Origin: Pseudonocardia kujensis
Lineage (GTDB): Bacteria > Actinomycetota > Actinomycetes > Mycobacteriales > Pseudonocardiaceae
Direction of reading: 5' to 3'
Assembly: GCF_021283305.1 (NCBI RefSeq)
Contig: NZ_JAJSOK010000076.1
Span: 1 to 35,957 of the forward strand
DNA: 35,957 bases
Shown: piece after piece, positions 21,745-29,829 of the stretch
How the letters are laid out: each line of letters opens with the position of its first letter
Numbering within the stretch: position 1 is the stretch's first letter
Notes under the pieces: model-generated
The model's database searches: none
What the model saw: only the letters and a program-made list of their open reading frames with translations
Told to the model about the DNA's origin: nothing
Made by a program: the position numbers and the translations under genes

Positions 21745-22956
21745 GTGGAGATGCCGAGCGCCGGAACGGACGACCTCGTCGAAGCCCTGCTCGCGCGCGT
21801 CCCCGCCGTGCTGGAGGAGGTCAGCGCGGCATTGTTGACCGAATGGCCCGATTACGCCCGGTTCGTCGACGCGAACCGTGCTGAGGTCGCGGCGGCGGCC
21901 CACCACGCCTTGCACCGGCTGGTCGCGGCGAGCAGCGAGCTGCAGGCCGGCGCGGACCTCCTCGGGACGCCGTCGACCGGCTTCGGCGAGCAGGAGCTGT
22001 TCGAGGAGATCGGCCGCACGCAGTGGCGGGAGGGCCGGGACGTCTCGACGCTCCTGTCGGCGTTCCAGCTCGGCGCGCGGGTGTTCTGGCGGCACGTCGC
22101 GCTGGTGGCGGTGGAGCTGCACCTGGAGCCGGCGGTACTGGCCGGCCTGGCCGAGGGCGTGTTCGCGTTCGTCGACCGGCTGTCCTCCTCGGCGGCGCAC
22201 GGCTTCGTGCTGGAGCAGTCGGAGGCGGCGGTCGCGCGCGAGCGGCTGCGCGAGGAGCTCGTGGAGCTGCTGCTCTCCGACCGCGCGACGGAGGGGGCGG
22301 TGCAGGCCGCCGCGGCCCGCGCGGGCTGGCAGGTGCCGCAGGAGGTCGCCGTCGTGCTGGTGCAGGACGACAGCCTGCTCGGGCACGGGGTGCTCTCCCG
22401 GTTCGACCCGGCGTCGCTGCTGATCAACCGCGTCCGGCTGTCCGGCGCGATCGTGCCCGACCCGGCGCAGAGCGGGCGGCGCCAGCGGCTGACGGGGATG
22501 CTGCGCGGCACCCGCGCGGTCGTCGGGCCCACCGTGACGCCCGATCGGCTCCCCGCCAGCCTGCACATCGCGGAGGTGGCGGCCCGGTTGCAGCGCACCG
22601 GCGTGCTGCCCGAGGACCCCGTCTTCGCCGAGGAGCACCTCGACGCGATCATCGTGCACCGGGACTCCCGGCTGCTGGAGGTGCTGCGGGCCCAGGTGCT
22701 GCGCCCGCTCGAGGGCTCGGCGCCGGCCTCCCGCGAACGGCTGTGCGAGACGCTCTCCGCCTACCTGCGCCATCTGGGTGACCGGCAGGCCATGGCCGCC
22801 GAGCTGCACGTCCACCCGCAGACCGTGCGCTACCGCCTGGCGAGGCTGCACGAGCTGTTCGGGCCCCAGCTCGACGACCCGGAGAACCGCTCCCGGCTCC
22901 TCCTGGCCCTCGCCTGGGGTGCCCCGCGGCCGCCGGAGGCCGAGAACCTTCGGTGA
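21745..22956 (+). CDS. PucR-family helix-turn-helix transcriptional regulator
   Basis: A 403-residue cytoplasmic regulator. The C-terminal third carries the PucR-type HTH: LSAYLRHLGDRQAMAAELHV, then HPQTVRYRLARLHELFG, and LDDPENRSRLLLALAW. The N-terminal half (about 1-170) is an all-helical sensor-like region (FEEIGRTQWREGRDVSTLLS, FQLGARVFWRHVALVAVELH) as in many actinobacterial PucR proteins; the middle is GGDEF-like/PucR sensory in other members but weak here. The ligand is unknown. GTG 21745 or the ATG two codons later (21751) may be the start. Divergence from hpnC makes it the likely regulator of the hopanoid operon, as an inference. Confidence 0.85.
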   Translation: MEMPSAGTDDLVEALLARVPAVLEEVSAALLTEWPDYARFVDANRAEVAAAAHHALHRLVAASSELQAGADLLGTPSTGFGEQELFEEIGRTQWREGRDVSTLLSAFQLGARVFWRHVALVAVELHLEPAVLAGLAEGVFAFVDRLSSSAAHGFVLEQSEAAVARERLREELVELLLSDRATEGAVQAAAARAGWQVPQEVAVVLVQDDSLLGHGVLSRFDPASLLINRVRLSGAIVPDPAQSGRRQRLTGMLRGTRAVVGPTVTPDRLPASLHIAEVAARLQRTGVLPEDPVFAEEHLDAIIVHRDSRLLEVLRAQVLRPLEGSAPASRERLCETLSAYLRHLGDRQAMAAELHVHPQTVRYRLARLHELFGPQLDDPENRSRLLLALAWGAPRPPEAENLR

Positions 22957-23078
22957 ACGGTCGGTGACGGCCTGCTTCCCCGGGGTGACCGATCCCACGG
23001 TCAAGTGGGTCTCACTCGCGTTGCCGGACTCCACCGCTCGGAGCACCGTGGAGGGACCGACGTGGAGAGGACCCCGAC

Positions 23079-23693
23079 GTGCAACCCCACCGGCCAGGGA
23101 ATTCGGATCATTCGGACCGCCCGCACCCGTACTCCGCGGCAGGCACCGACCGGATTCCCCGACGGGCCACGGACCGCCTCGAGTCGGCGGTCTCCTGGGT
23201 GCTGGGCGTGCTCGGCCTCGTCCTCGTGGCGGTCGCGGTGGTGACCGGGCTGCAGCTGCACGGCAACGGGCTGGAGCAGGCCCGCGCCGACGCCGTCGAC
23301 CGGGTCTCGGTCGACGCCACCCTGCTCCAGCCCGTCGACGGCGCGATCGGCATGGACGCCGCCGCGGGCACGACGCAGGTCACCGTCCCGGCCACCTGGG
23401 CGGCGCCGGACGGCACCCCCCGGACCGGCACCGTGCCCGTCCTGGGCTCCCAGCCCGCCGGGTCCACCGTGCCGGTGTGGGTGGACCGCACGAGCGGGGC
23501 GATCGCCCCGCCGCCGGTCGACGCGCTACAGGCCGGGGTCACCGCCGTCGTCGGCGGGCTGCTGGTGCTCCTGGTCGGAGTGCTGGTGCTGCTCGGCCTG
23601 CGCGCCGTGGTCCGCGCCCGGTGCGCCGCCCGCAACCACGCCGCGTGGGCGCGCGAGTGGGCGCTCTACGAGCCGCTCTGGTCCGGCCGCTGA
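23079..23693 (+). CDS. Rv1733c-like two-helix membrane protein
   Basis: A 204-residue protein with a short cytoplasmic N-terminus, a transmembrane helix at about 37-60 (AVSWVLGVLGLVLVAVAVVT), an extracytoplasmic domain of about 90 residues containing TVPATWAAPDGTPRTGTVPV and GSTVPVWVDRTSGAIAPP, a second helix at about 150-172, and a basic C-terminal tail. This two-helix layout with the TWxxPDGxxRxGxV pattern is that of the actinobacterial Rv1733c family, whose function is not known. The GTG start has GGAGAGG about 8 nt upstream. A strong hairpin follows the stop codon. Confidence 0.75.
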   Translation: MQPHRPGNSDHSDRPHPYSAAGTDRIPRRATDRLESAVSWVLGVLGLVLVAVAVVTGLQLHGNGLEQARADAVDRVSVDATLLQPVDGAIGMDAAAGTTQVTVPATWAAPDGTPRTGTVPVLGSQPAGSTVPVWVDRTSGAIAPPPVDALQAGVTAVVGGLLVLLVGVLVLLGLRAVVRARCAARNHAAWAREWALYEPLWSGR

Positions 23694-23717
23694 GCCGGGC
23701 CCTGAACCGGGCCCGGC
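23694..23717. terminator. Terminator-like hairpin
   Basis: GCCGGGCCC (23694-23702) and GGGCCCGGC (23709-23717) form a perfect 9-bp GC stem with loop TGAACC, starting at the first base after the stop of the Rv1733c-like gene. It could serve this gene and the convergent ychJ-like gene. No U-tract. Confidence 0.5.
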
Positions 23718-23772
23718 CGCCGCTCCTCGCTCCACGCTCCGGCGCCGGTCCTGCGCCGTTCTCGGGCGGCGG

Positions 23773-24141
23773 CTACTCCGCCGTGAGGTAGAGCCAGGCC
23801 CCGTCCTCGCGCACGAAGCGGCTGCGCTCGGCCTGCACACCCGCTCGACCGCCGACCCGGTGGTGGGCCCGGAACTCGACGACCCCGTCGGAGTCGAGCG
23901 GGCCGCCGGCCACCCGGTCCACGATCTCCAGGCGCGTCCACTCCACCGCGGGGTCGAGAGCCAACCGGCGCGGCCGGGTCGAGCGGTGCCAGGTCCGGCG
24001 CAGGTACGCCTCGTCGCCCAGCGCGAAGGCCGCGAACCGGCTGCGCATCAGCTGTTCGGCCGTCGCCGCCCGCTCGCCGGCGTGGAGGCGGCCGCAGCAG
24101 GCCCCGTAGGGCTCGCCGGACCCGCAGGGACAGGGCGTCAT
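23773..24141 (-). CDS. YchJ-family SEC-C/UPF0225 protein
   Basis: A 122-residue protein that starts with the zinc-binding SEC-C motif CPCGSGEPYGACCGRLH (CxCx8CC-type), followed by the family's AATAEQLMRSRFAAFALGDEAYLRRTWHRS region and a NTF2-like C-terminal domain ending VREDGAWLYLT. The family is conserved across bacteria but has no firm function; roles in metal handling or protein quality control have been suggested only by analogy with SecA's SEC-C tail. It overlaps the galK stop by 4 bp and so is probably co-transcribed with the galactose genes. Confidence 0.88.
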   Translation of the reverse strand: MTPCPCGSGEPYGACCGRLHAGERAATAEQLMRSRFAAFALGDEAYLRRTWHRSTRPRRLALDPAVEWTRLEIVDRVAGGPLDSDGVVEFRAHHRVGGRAGVQAERSRFVREDGAWLYLTAE

Positions 24142-25262
24142 GCGCGGCCCGCGCCGTCCGCGGCCACGGCGTCGAAGACGACCGGCGGGTCCCAGCCCCG
24201 CTCCGCGTAGGCGGCGGCGACGGCGTCGCCGACCCGGTCGCCGGTCGCGGCGTCGACCAGCGCGATCACGCAGCCGCCGAACCCGCCGCCGGTCATGCGG
24301 GCACCGTGCGCGCCCGCCTCCTCGGCCACGGCGGCGGCGACGTCGACGTGCGGCACGGTGATCTCGAAGTCGTCCCGCATCGACGCGTGCGAGGCCGACA
24401 GCAACGGCCCGATGGCCCGCGGGTCCCCGTCCCCCCGCAGCCGGTCGACGACCTCGAGCACCCGGTCGTCCTCGGTCACCACGTGCCGGGCCCGCCGGCG
24501 CAGCCGCTCGTCGGCGAGGGTGTCGACCTGCGCGGCCGTCGCGTCGCGCAGAGCCGGGACCCCGAGGAGCTCGGCCGCCTCCGCACAGTCGGCGCGCCGG
24601 GCGCCGTACTGGCCGTCGACCAGCTGGTGCGGCGCCCGGGTGTCGATCACCAGCAGCCGCAGGCCGTGGGTCGCGAGCGCGAACGGGATCAGCTCGACGT
24701 GGTCGTCCCGGGTGTCGAGGAAGACGAGCCGGTCGGCGACGCCGTGCATGGCGGCCATCTGGTCCATGCCGCCGGTGGGCGCGCCCACGAACTCGTTCTC
24801 GGCGCGGCGGGCGAGGTGCGCGACCTCGGTGAGGTCGAGACCGGTGCCGGTCAGCTCGCACAGCGCGACCGCGACCGCGCACTCGAGCGACGCCGACGAC
24901 GACAGCCCGGCCCCGACCGGGACGTCGCCCTGGACGAACAGGTCGAGGTCGGCGACGGGGAGCCCCGCCTCGCGGAACGCCCACACCACCCCGGCCACGT
25001 AGGCGGCCCAGCCGGTGACCTCGCCCGGCGCGACCGTCGCCGCCGCGAACGTGACGGGATCGGCCTCCCGGGAGGAGTGCACCGTGGTGGCCCCGCGGGC
25101 GAGCTCCGCCGCGACCAGGGTCCGCCGGTCCAGCGCCAGCGGCAGCACGAAGCCGTCGTTGTAGTCGGTGTGCTCGCCGATCAGGTTCACCCGACCGGGG
25201 GCCGCCCACACCCCGGCCGGCTCGCGGCGGTAGACCTCGGCGAACCGCGCGGCGACGCTCAC
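24138..25262 (-). CDS. galK: Galactokinase
   Basis: Phosphorylates galactose at C1 with ATP (Leloir pathway). The 374-residue GHMP kinase has the galactokinase signature GRVNLIGEHTDYND (23-36), the ATP-binding PVGAGLSSSASLE (115-127 region), PTGGMDQMAAMHG and the C-terminal MTGGGFGGCVIAL. The GTG start overlaps the galT stop (GTGA). Downstream it overlaps the ychJ-like gene. Length and motifs are normal. Confidence 0.96.
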   Translation of the reverse strand: MSVAARFAEVYRREPAGVWAAPGRVNLIGEHTDYNDGFVLPLALDRRTLVAAELARGATTVHSSREADPVTFAAATVAPGEVTGWAAYVAGVVWAFREAGLPVADLDLFVQGDVPVGAGLSSSASLECAVAVALCELTGTGLDLTEVAHLARRAENEFVGAPTGGMDQMAAMHGVADRLVFLDTRDDHVELIPFALATHGLRLLVIDTRAPHQLVDGQYGARRADCAEAAELLGVPALRDATAAQVDTLADERLRRRARHVVTEDDRVLEVVDRLRGDGDPRAIGPLLSASHASMRDDFEITVPHVDVAAAVAEEAGAHGARMTGGGFGGCVIALVDAATGDRVGDAVAAAYAERGWDPPVVFDAVAADGAGRA

Positions 25263-26368
25263 ACCCCCGCCCCGTCCGCGGCCGTTCCGTCCCGTCCGGC
25301 ACCCAGCTCCCGCAGCCGCGCGGCGACGTCCTCGGGCGTGGTGTCGTTGATGAACACGCCCATGCCGGACTCGGACCCGGCCAGGAACTTCAGCTTGTTC
25401 GGCGCGCGCAGGATCGAGAACAGCTCCAGGTGCAGCCGGGCGAGGTCGCGGTCGGTGCGCACCGGGGCCTGGTGCCACGCCGCGATGTAGGGGAGCGGGC
25501 GGCCGTGGAAGAGCTCCAGCCGGCCCAGCACGTCGAGCCAGATCGTGGCCAGGTCGGTGCGCTCGGCGTCGGTGAGGTCGGGCAGGTCCTTCGCGTCGCG
25601 GTGCGGGTAGAGGTGCACCTCGACGGGCCAGCGCGCGGCCCTCGGCACGAACGCGGTCCAGTGCGCCGTCTCGGTCACCACGCGCTCGCGCTCGGTCCGC
25701 TCCCGCTCGAGGATGTCCGCGTAGAGGTTGCCGCGGGTGCGCGTGCGGTACCGCCGGGCGGACTCCAGCTGCTGGCGGGTCCGCGGCGTGACGAACGGGT
25801 AGCCGTAGATCTGCCCGTGCGGGTGGGCGAGGGTCACCCCGATCTCCTCGCCGCGGTTCTCGAACGGGAAGACCTGCTCGACGTCCGGGCGGGCGGAGAG
25901 CTCGACGGTGCGGTCGGCCAGGGTGTCGATCACCAGCCGCACGCGGTCGGGCGGCAGGGCGCCGAAGCGGCCGTCGTGGTCGCTGGTGAAGCAGACGACC
26001 TCCGCCCGGCCCACCCCGCCGGAGAACGACGGGAAGCGGTTCTCGAACACCACGGTCTCGTAGTCGGGGGTGGGCACCTCGGTGAGGCGGCCCGGGATCG
26101 TCGGGCACAGCGGACACTGGTCGGCGCCGCCGGAGGGCTGGAACGTGCGCGTCTGCCGGTGGCTCGCGATCGCCACCCACTCGTCGAGCAGCTCGTCGTA
26201 GCGGATCTGCGAGACGGTGTGCACCTCGGGCAGGCCGCGCTCGTCCGTGCCGGGCACCCGGCCGGGCGTGGTGTCGTACCAGAGGATCTCCCGGCCGTCG
26301 GAGAGCCTGCCGCGGGTGCGGTGGACGGACGTGCCGCCGACGACGGCGGGGGGCGGTGCCTGCGTCAC
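25259..26368 (-). CDS. galT: Galactose-1-phosphate uridylyltransferase
   Basis: Exchanges UMP between UDP-glucose and galactose-1-phosphate, yielding UDP-galactose and glucose-1-phosphate. The 369-residue protein has a zinc-type CPLC (85-88), the active-site HPH at 182-184 (AHPHGQIYGYPF), and the C-terminal HLELFSILRAPNKLKFLAGSE's HxE region. The GTG start has GGAG 8 nt upstream; the first ~20 residues are variable. First gene of galT-galK-ychJ. No galE is nearby. UDP-galactose from this pathway could feed the MGDG-synthase-like enzymes 14 kb away, which is speculation. Confidence 0.95.
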   Translation of the reverse strand: MTQAPPPAVVGGTSVHRTRGRLSDGREILWYDTTPGRVPGTDERGLPEVHTVSQIRYDELLDEWVAIASHRQTRTFQPSGGADQCPLCPTIPGRLTEVPTPDYETVVFENRFPSFSGGVGRAEVVCFTSDHDGRFGALPPDRVRLVIDTLADRTVELSARPDVEQVFPFENRGEEIGVTLAHPHGQIYGYPFVTPRTRQQLESARRYRTRTRGNLYADILERERTERERVVTETAHWTAFVPRAARWPVEVHLYPHRDAKDLPDLTDAERTDLATIWLDVLGRLELFHGRPLPYIAAWHQAPVRTDRDLARLHLELFSILRAPNKLKFLAGSESGMGVFINDTTPEDVAARLRELGAGRDGTAADGAGV

Positions 26369-26440
26369 GGAGGATGCTCCAACCTGGTCGTGCCGGGAGT
26401 GTGCAGCCGTCGGAACGCTATACCCCGCGGGCGGGGCAGG

Positions 26441-27190
26441 ATGGATCTCGTGGCTCTCCCGTCCCCCGATCGCCTGTCCGACCTCCAACCCGGCGCCCGG
26501 TCCGACCCGCTGGAAAACCCCGTGCTCGCGGCCCTCACCGGGCGCCACCGCGAGTTCGCCGACCTGCGCGGGCGCGCGGCCCGCTACCAGCCGGACGTCA
26601 CCCCGTTCGCCGGGCTGCCACTCGACCCCACCGCCGCGGACTGGGCCGACCTCGCCGCGCTGAGCGGGCCCGGCGGCGCGGCGGTGCTGGCCGGCCCGCG
26701 CCGGGAGGCGCCCGCGGGCTGGGAGACCGGCATGGACCTGCCCGGGGTGCAGATGACCGGCGACGCGCTGGAGGTCGCCCCGGACCCGGAGGCGGTCCGC
26801 CTCGGGCCCGCCGACGTGCCGGAGATGCTGGACCTGGTGGCCCGGACGAAGCCGGGCCCGTTCCTGCCCCGCACCGTGCAGCTGGGCACCTACCTCGGCA
26901 TCCGCCGCGACGGCGTGCTGGTCGCGATGGCGGGGGAGCGCATGCGGGTGCCCGGCGGTACCGAGATCTCCGCGGTGTGCACCGATCCCGCCGCGCGCGG
27001 GCAGGGCCTGGCCGCGCGGCTCGTCCGGGCCGTGGGTGCGGTGATCCGCGAGCGGAGCGAGCGGCCCTTCCTGCACGCGGCCGCGACGAACACCACGGCG
27101 ATCGGGCTCTACGAGCGCCTCGGCTTCACGGTCTCGCGCGAGGTGGAGTTCATCGGCTACCGGGCCCCGGCGGTCAGTCCGGCGGGGTGA
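26441..27190 (+). CDS. GNAT-family N-acetyltransferase
   Basis: A 249-residue protein whose C-terminal half is a GNAT fold: the acetyl-CoA loop CTDPAARGQGLAARLVRAVG (Q/RxxGxG/A type) near residue 186 and the late HAAATNTTAIGLYERLGF segment (strand 5/helix 4). The N-terminal ~110 residues include a diverged second module (TPFAGLPLDPTAADWADLA) of the FR47-like kind. The acceptor is unknown. It is divergent from galT across 72 bp, where CTATAC near 26417 may be part of a promoter. Its last 17 bp overlap the convergent ROK gene's 3' end. Confidence 0.85.
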   Translation: MDLVALPSPDRLSDLQPGARSDPLENPVLAALTGRHREFADLRGRAARYQPDVTPFAGLPLDPTAADWADLAALSGPGGAAVLAGPRREAPAGWETGMDLPGVQMTGDALEVAPDPEAVRLGPADVPEMLDLVARTKPGPFLPRTVQLGTYLGIRRDGVLVAMAGERMRVPGGTEISAVCTDPAARGQGLAARLVRAVGAVIRERSERPFLHAAATNTTAIGLYERLGFTVSREVEFIGYRAPAVSPAG

Positions 27191-28397
27191 GGTCGTGCTG
27201 GGCCAGGACGTCGTCCACCGCCGAGGGGGACAGCACCTGGTCCAGCACGAGGATCGCGCAGCCGGTCACGCCGCTGCGCCCGGCCAGCGCGCCCGGTTCC
27301 ACCCGCAGCATCTGCGTGGCGGTGGCGACCGACCGCTTGAACACCGACTCCCGGATGCCCGCGACCAGCGGCTCGTAGGCTCCCACCAGGTCACCGCCCA
27401 CCGTGATCACCGCCGGGTTGAGCAGGTTGACGGCCGACGCCAGGACCTCGCCGATCCGCCGGCCCGCGGTGCGGACCAGCCGGACCGCCTCGGCGTCGCC
27501 GCTGCGCACCAGGTCCACGACCCCGGAGACGGTGTCGACGGTGCGCCCGCGCGCGGTGAGGTCCCGGATGAGCGCGGTGCCGCTGGCCAGGATCTCCAGG
27601 CAGTCGACGTTGCCGCAGTGGCAGGGGGTGCCCGGGCCGTCGATGATCTGGGTGTGGCCGATCTCGCCGGCCGAGCCGCGGGCGCCGCGCTGCAGCGTGC
27701 CGCCGCTCACCACGGCGGCGCCGATCCCGGTGGAGACCTTCACCACGAGCAGGTCCTCGATCCCGGGGTGGGCGTGCTGCTCGGCGATGGCCATGACGTT
27801 CACGTCGTTGTCCACCCGCACGGGCACCGGGAACCGGTCGGTGAGCAGCGGCGGGAGCTTGACCTCGGCCCACCCCGGCAGGACCGGGACGCCGATGCTG
27901 CAGCCGGCGACCGAGTCGACGGTGCCGGGGATGGACAGTCCGATGCCGCGCACCTGGCCGGGGTCGCTGCCGCTCTCCTCGAGCAGCCGGGTGAGCCGCT
28001 CGCCGACCGCCTCCATCACGGCCTCCGGCCCCGTGCGCACCCGCATCCGCAGGGAGTCCTGGGCCAGTACGCTCCCGGCGAGGTCGCAGACGGCGAGCGA
28101 GGTCCGGCTGACGCCCACAGACGCGGCCAGCACCGTGCCCCCGGCCGTGTGGAAGGCCAGCCGGGCGGCGGGCCGCCCGCCCGTCGCCGCGCCGCCCTGC
28201 ACCTCGGTGACCAGGCCCTCCTTCAGCAGCCGGTCCACCCGGGCGGCCACCGCCGTGCGGGACAGCCCGGTCGCCCGGCCGATCTCGGTCCGGGTGGCGA
28301 CGGCGCCCTGCCGGATGAGCGCGAAGATCTCGCCCGCGGTGGCCGGGGCGGACGTGGGCCTGCGGCCACGGGCGGACCCGATACCGGCACCGGTCAT
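27174..28397 (-). CDS. ROK-family transcriptional regulator / sugar kinase homologue
   Basis: A 407-residue NagC/XylR-type repressor. Residues about 20-62 form a winged HTH (TRTEIGRATGLSRTAVAARVDRL). The rest is the ROK kinase-like sugar-binding fold, with GIGLSIPGTVDS, DNDVNVMAIAEQ, the SGGTLQRGARGSAGEIGH segment and the zinc motif CHCGNVDCLE. The presence of an HTH argues for a regulator, not a plain glucokinase. The ATG has AGGAGG 6 nt upstream. The inducer is unknown; the divergent nhaA and the nearby gal genes are possible targets. It overlaps the GNAT gene end-to-end by 17 bp. Confidence 0.9.
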   Translation of the reverse strand: MTGAGIGSARGRRPTSAPATAGEIFALIRQGAVATRTEIGRATGLSRTAVAARVDRLLKEGLVTEVQGGAATGGRPAARLAFHTAGGTVLAASVGVSRTSLAVCDLAGSVLAQDSLRMRVRTGPEAVMEAVGERLTRLLEESGSDPGQVRGIGLSIPGTVDSVAGCSIGVPVLPGWAEVKLPPLLTDRFPVPVRVDNDVNVMAIAEQHAHPGIEDLLVVKVSTGIGAAVVSGGTLQRGARGSAGEIGHTQIIDGPGTPCHCGNVDCLEILASGTALIRDLTARGRTVDTVSGVVDLVRSGDAEAVRLVRTAGRRIGEVLASAVNLLNPAVITVGGDLVGAYEPLVAGIRESVFKRSVATATQMLRVEPGALAGRSGVTGCAILVLDQVLSPSAVDDVLAQHDLTPPD

Positions 28398-28430
28398 GAC
28401 GGGCCTCCTCACCTGCGTCGATACCGAAGA

Positions 28431-28457
28431 TGCCACATTTTCGCTTTTCGTGTGCAC
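28431..28457. promoter_or_regulatory. AT-rich element between ROK regulator and nhaA (candidate operator)
   Basis: Within the 148-bp divergent gap is a clearly AT-richer stretch, CACATTTTCGCTTTTCGTG followed by TGCAC, with CACA/TGTG ends and an overlapping palindrome TGTGCACA. Its position and composition suggest a promoter/operator for one or both genes. No clear -10/-35 pair was identified. Confidence 0.3.
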
Positions 28458-28545
28458 AAGGCGTGACGTAGGGTGTCCCCCGGTGTGCCGGGAAGTCTGG
28501 TCGGCGTCGGTCCCGCCCTGCCCGCACACCGAGAGGCCAACCATC

Positions 28546-29829
28546 GTGAGCCGTCCCGCCCGCCTGTTCGACCGGGGAACGTGGGCCGAGGCCCGCCGCA
28601 TCGGCGACCTGCTCCGCACCGAGACGGTGGGCGGGCTGCTGCTGGTCGGCGCCGCCCTCGTCGCGCTGGTCTGGGCGAACTCGCCGTGGCGCGGGAGCTA
28701 CACCGCGCTCGGGGCGATCACCGTCGGCCCGGCCGCGCTGCACCTGGACCTCACGCTCGCCGCCTGGTCGGCCGACGGGCTGCTGGCGATCTTCTTCTTC
28801 GTGGCGGGGCTGGAGCTCAAGCGCGAGTTCGTGGCCGGCGACCTGCGCGAGCCGCGGCGGGCGGCGCTGCCGGTCGCCGCGGCCGTCGGCGGGATGATCG
28901 TGCCGGCCGTGATCTTCACCGCGCTGAACCTGGGCGCCGGGACGGCCGTGGGGTGGGCCATCCCGACCGCCACGGACATCGCCTTCGCCCTGGCCGTCCT
29001 CGCGGTGATCTCCACACACCTGCCCTCGGCGCTGCGGACCTTCCTGCTCACCCTCGCGGTCGTCGACGACCTGCTGGCCATCACGATCATCGCGATCTTC
29101 TACACGGACGACCTGCACCCGGTCCCGCTGCTGCTGGCGCTGGCGCCGCTCGCGCTGTTCACCGTGCTGGTCCAGCGTCGGGTGCGGTCGTGGTGGCTGC
29201 TGCTGCCGCTCGCCGTCCTCACCTGGGGGCTGGTGCACGCCTCCGGGGTGCACGCCACGGTCGCCGGCGTGCTGCTCGGGTTCGCGGTGCCGGTGGTGCG
29301 CCGGGCCGCGGGACCCGGGCCGGGGCTGGCCGAGCACTTCGAGCACCGGTTCCGGCCGCTGTCGGCGGGGGTCGCCGTACCGGTCTTCGCCTTCTTCGCC
29401 GCCGGGGTGTCCGTGGTCGACGCGGGTTTGGGCGCCTTCCTGCACCCCGTGGCCCTCGGCGCGATCCTCGGCCTGTTCGTGGGCAAGACCCTCGGCGTGC
29501 TCGGCGCGACCTGGGCGGTCCAACGGTTCACCCGCGCACAGCTCGCCGAGGGCCTGAGCTGGTGGGACGTGCTCGGCCTGGCCGTGCTCGCCGGGATCGG
29601 CTTCACGGTGTCGCTGCTGATCGGCGAGCTGGCCTTCGGCCCGGGCTCGACGATCGACGGCGAGGTCAAGATCGGCGTGCTCATCGGCTCGCTGCTCTCG
29701 GCGCTGGTGGCGAGCGTGATCCTGCGGGTCCGGAACGCCCGGTACCGGCGGATGGAGGCGGAGGAGGCGGTCGACACGGACGCCGACGGGGTCCCGGACG
29801 TCTACCAACGCCGGGAGGACCCGACCTAG
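28546..29829 (+). CDS. nhaA: Na+/H+ antiporter NhaA
   Basis: An inner-membrane electrogenic Na+/H+ antiporter of 427 residues. It has the family segments LLAIFFFVAGLELKREFVAGDL, AIPTATDIAFALAVLA with the ion-site Asp pair region LTLAVVDDLLAI (adjacent aspartates), SGVHATVAGVLLGFAVPV, and GKTLGVLGATW, with about 11-12 helices. The GTG start has GAGAGG 9 nt upstream. The C-terminal tail of about 22 residues is acidic and contains DTDADGVPD, a DxDxDG calcium-loop-like motif not usual for NhaA. Its TAG stop overlaps, on opposite strands, the stop of the next gene. Confidence 0.95.
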   Translation: MSRPARLFDRGTWAEARRIGDLLRTETVGGLLLVGAALVALVWANSPWRGSYTALGAITVGPAALHLDLTLAAWSADGLLAIFFFVAGLELKREFVAGDLREPRRAALPVAAAVGGMIVPAVIFTALNLGAGTAVGWAIPTATDIAFALAVLAVISTHLPSALRTFLLTLAVVDDLLAITIIAIFYTDDLHPVPLLLALAPLALFTVLVQRRVRSWWLLLPLAVLTWGLVHASGVHATVAGVLLGFAVPVVRRAAGPGPGLAEHFEHRFRPLSAGVAVPVFAFFAAGVSVVDAGLGAFLHPVALGAILGLFVGKTLGVLGATWAVQRFTRAQLAEGLSWWDVLGLAVLAGIGFTVSLLIGELAFGPGSTIDGEVKIGVLIGSLLSALVASVILRVRNARYRRMEAEEAVDTDADGVPDVYQRREDPT

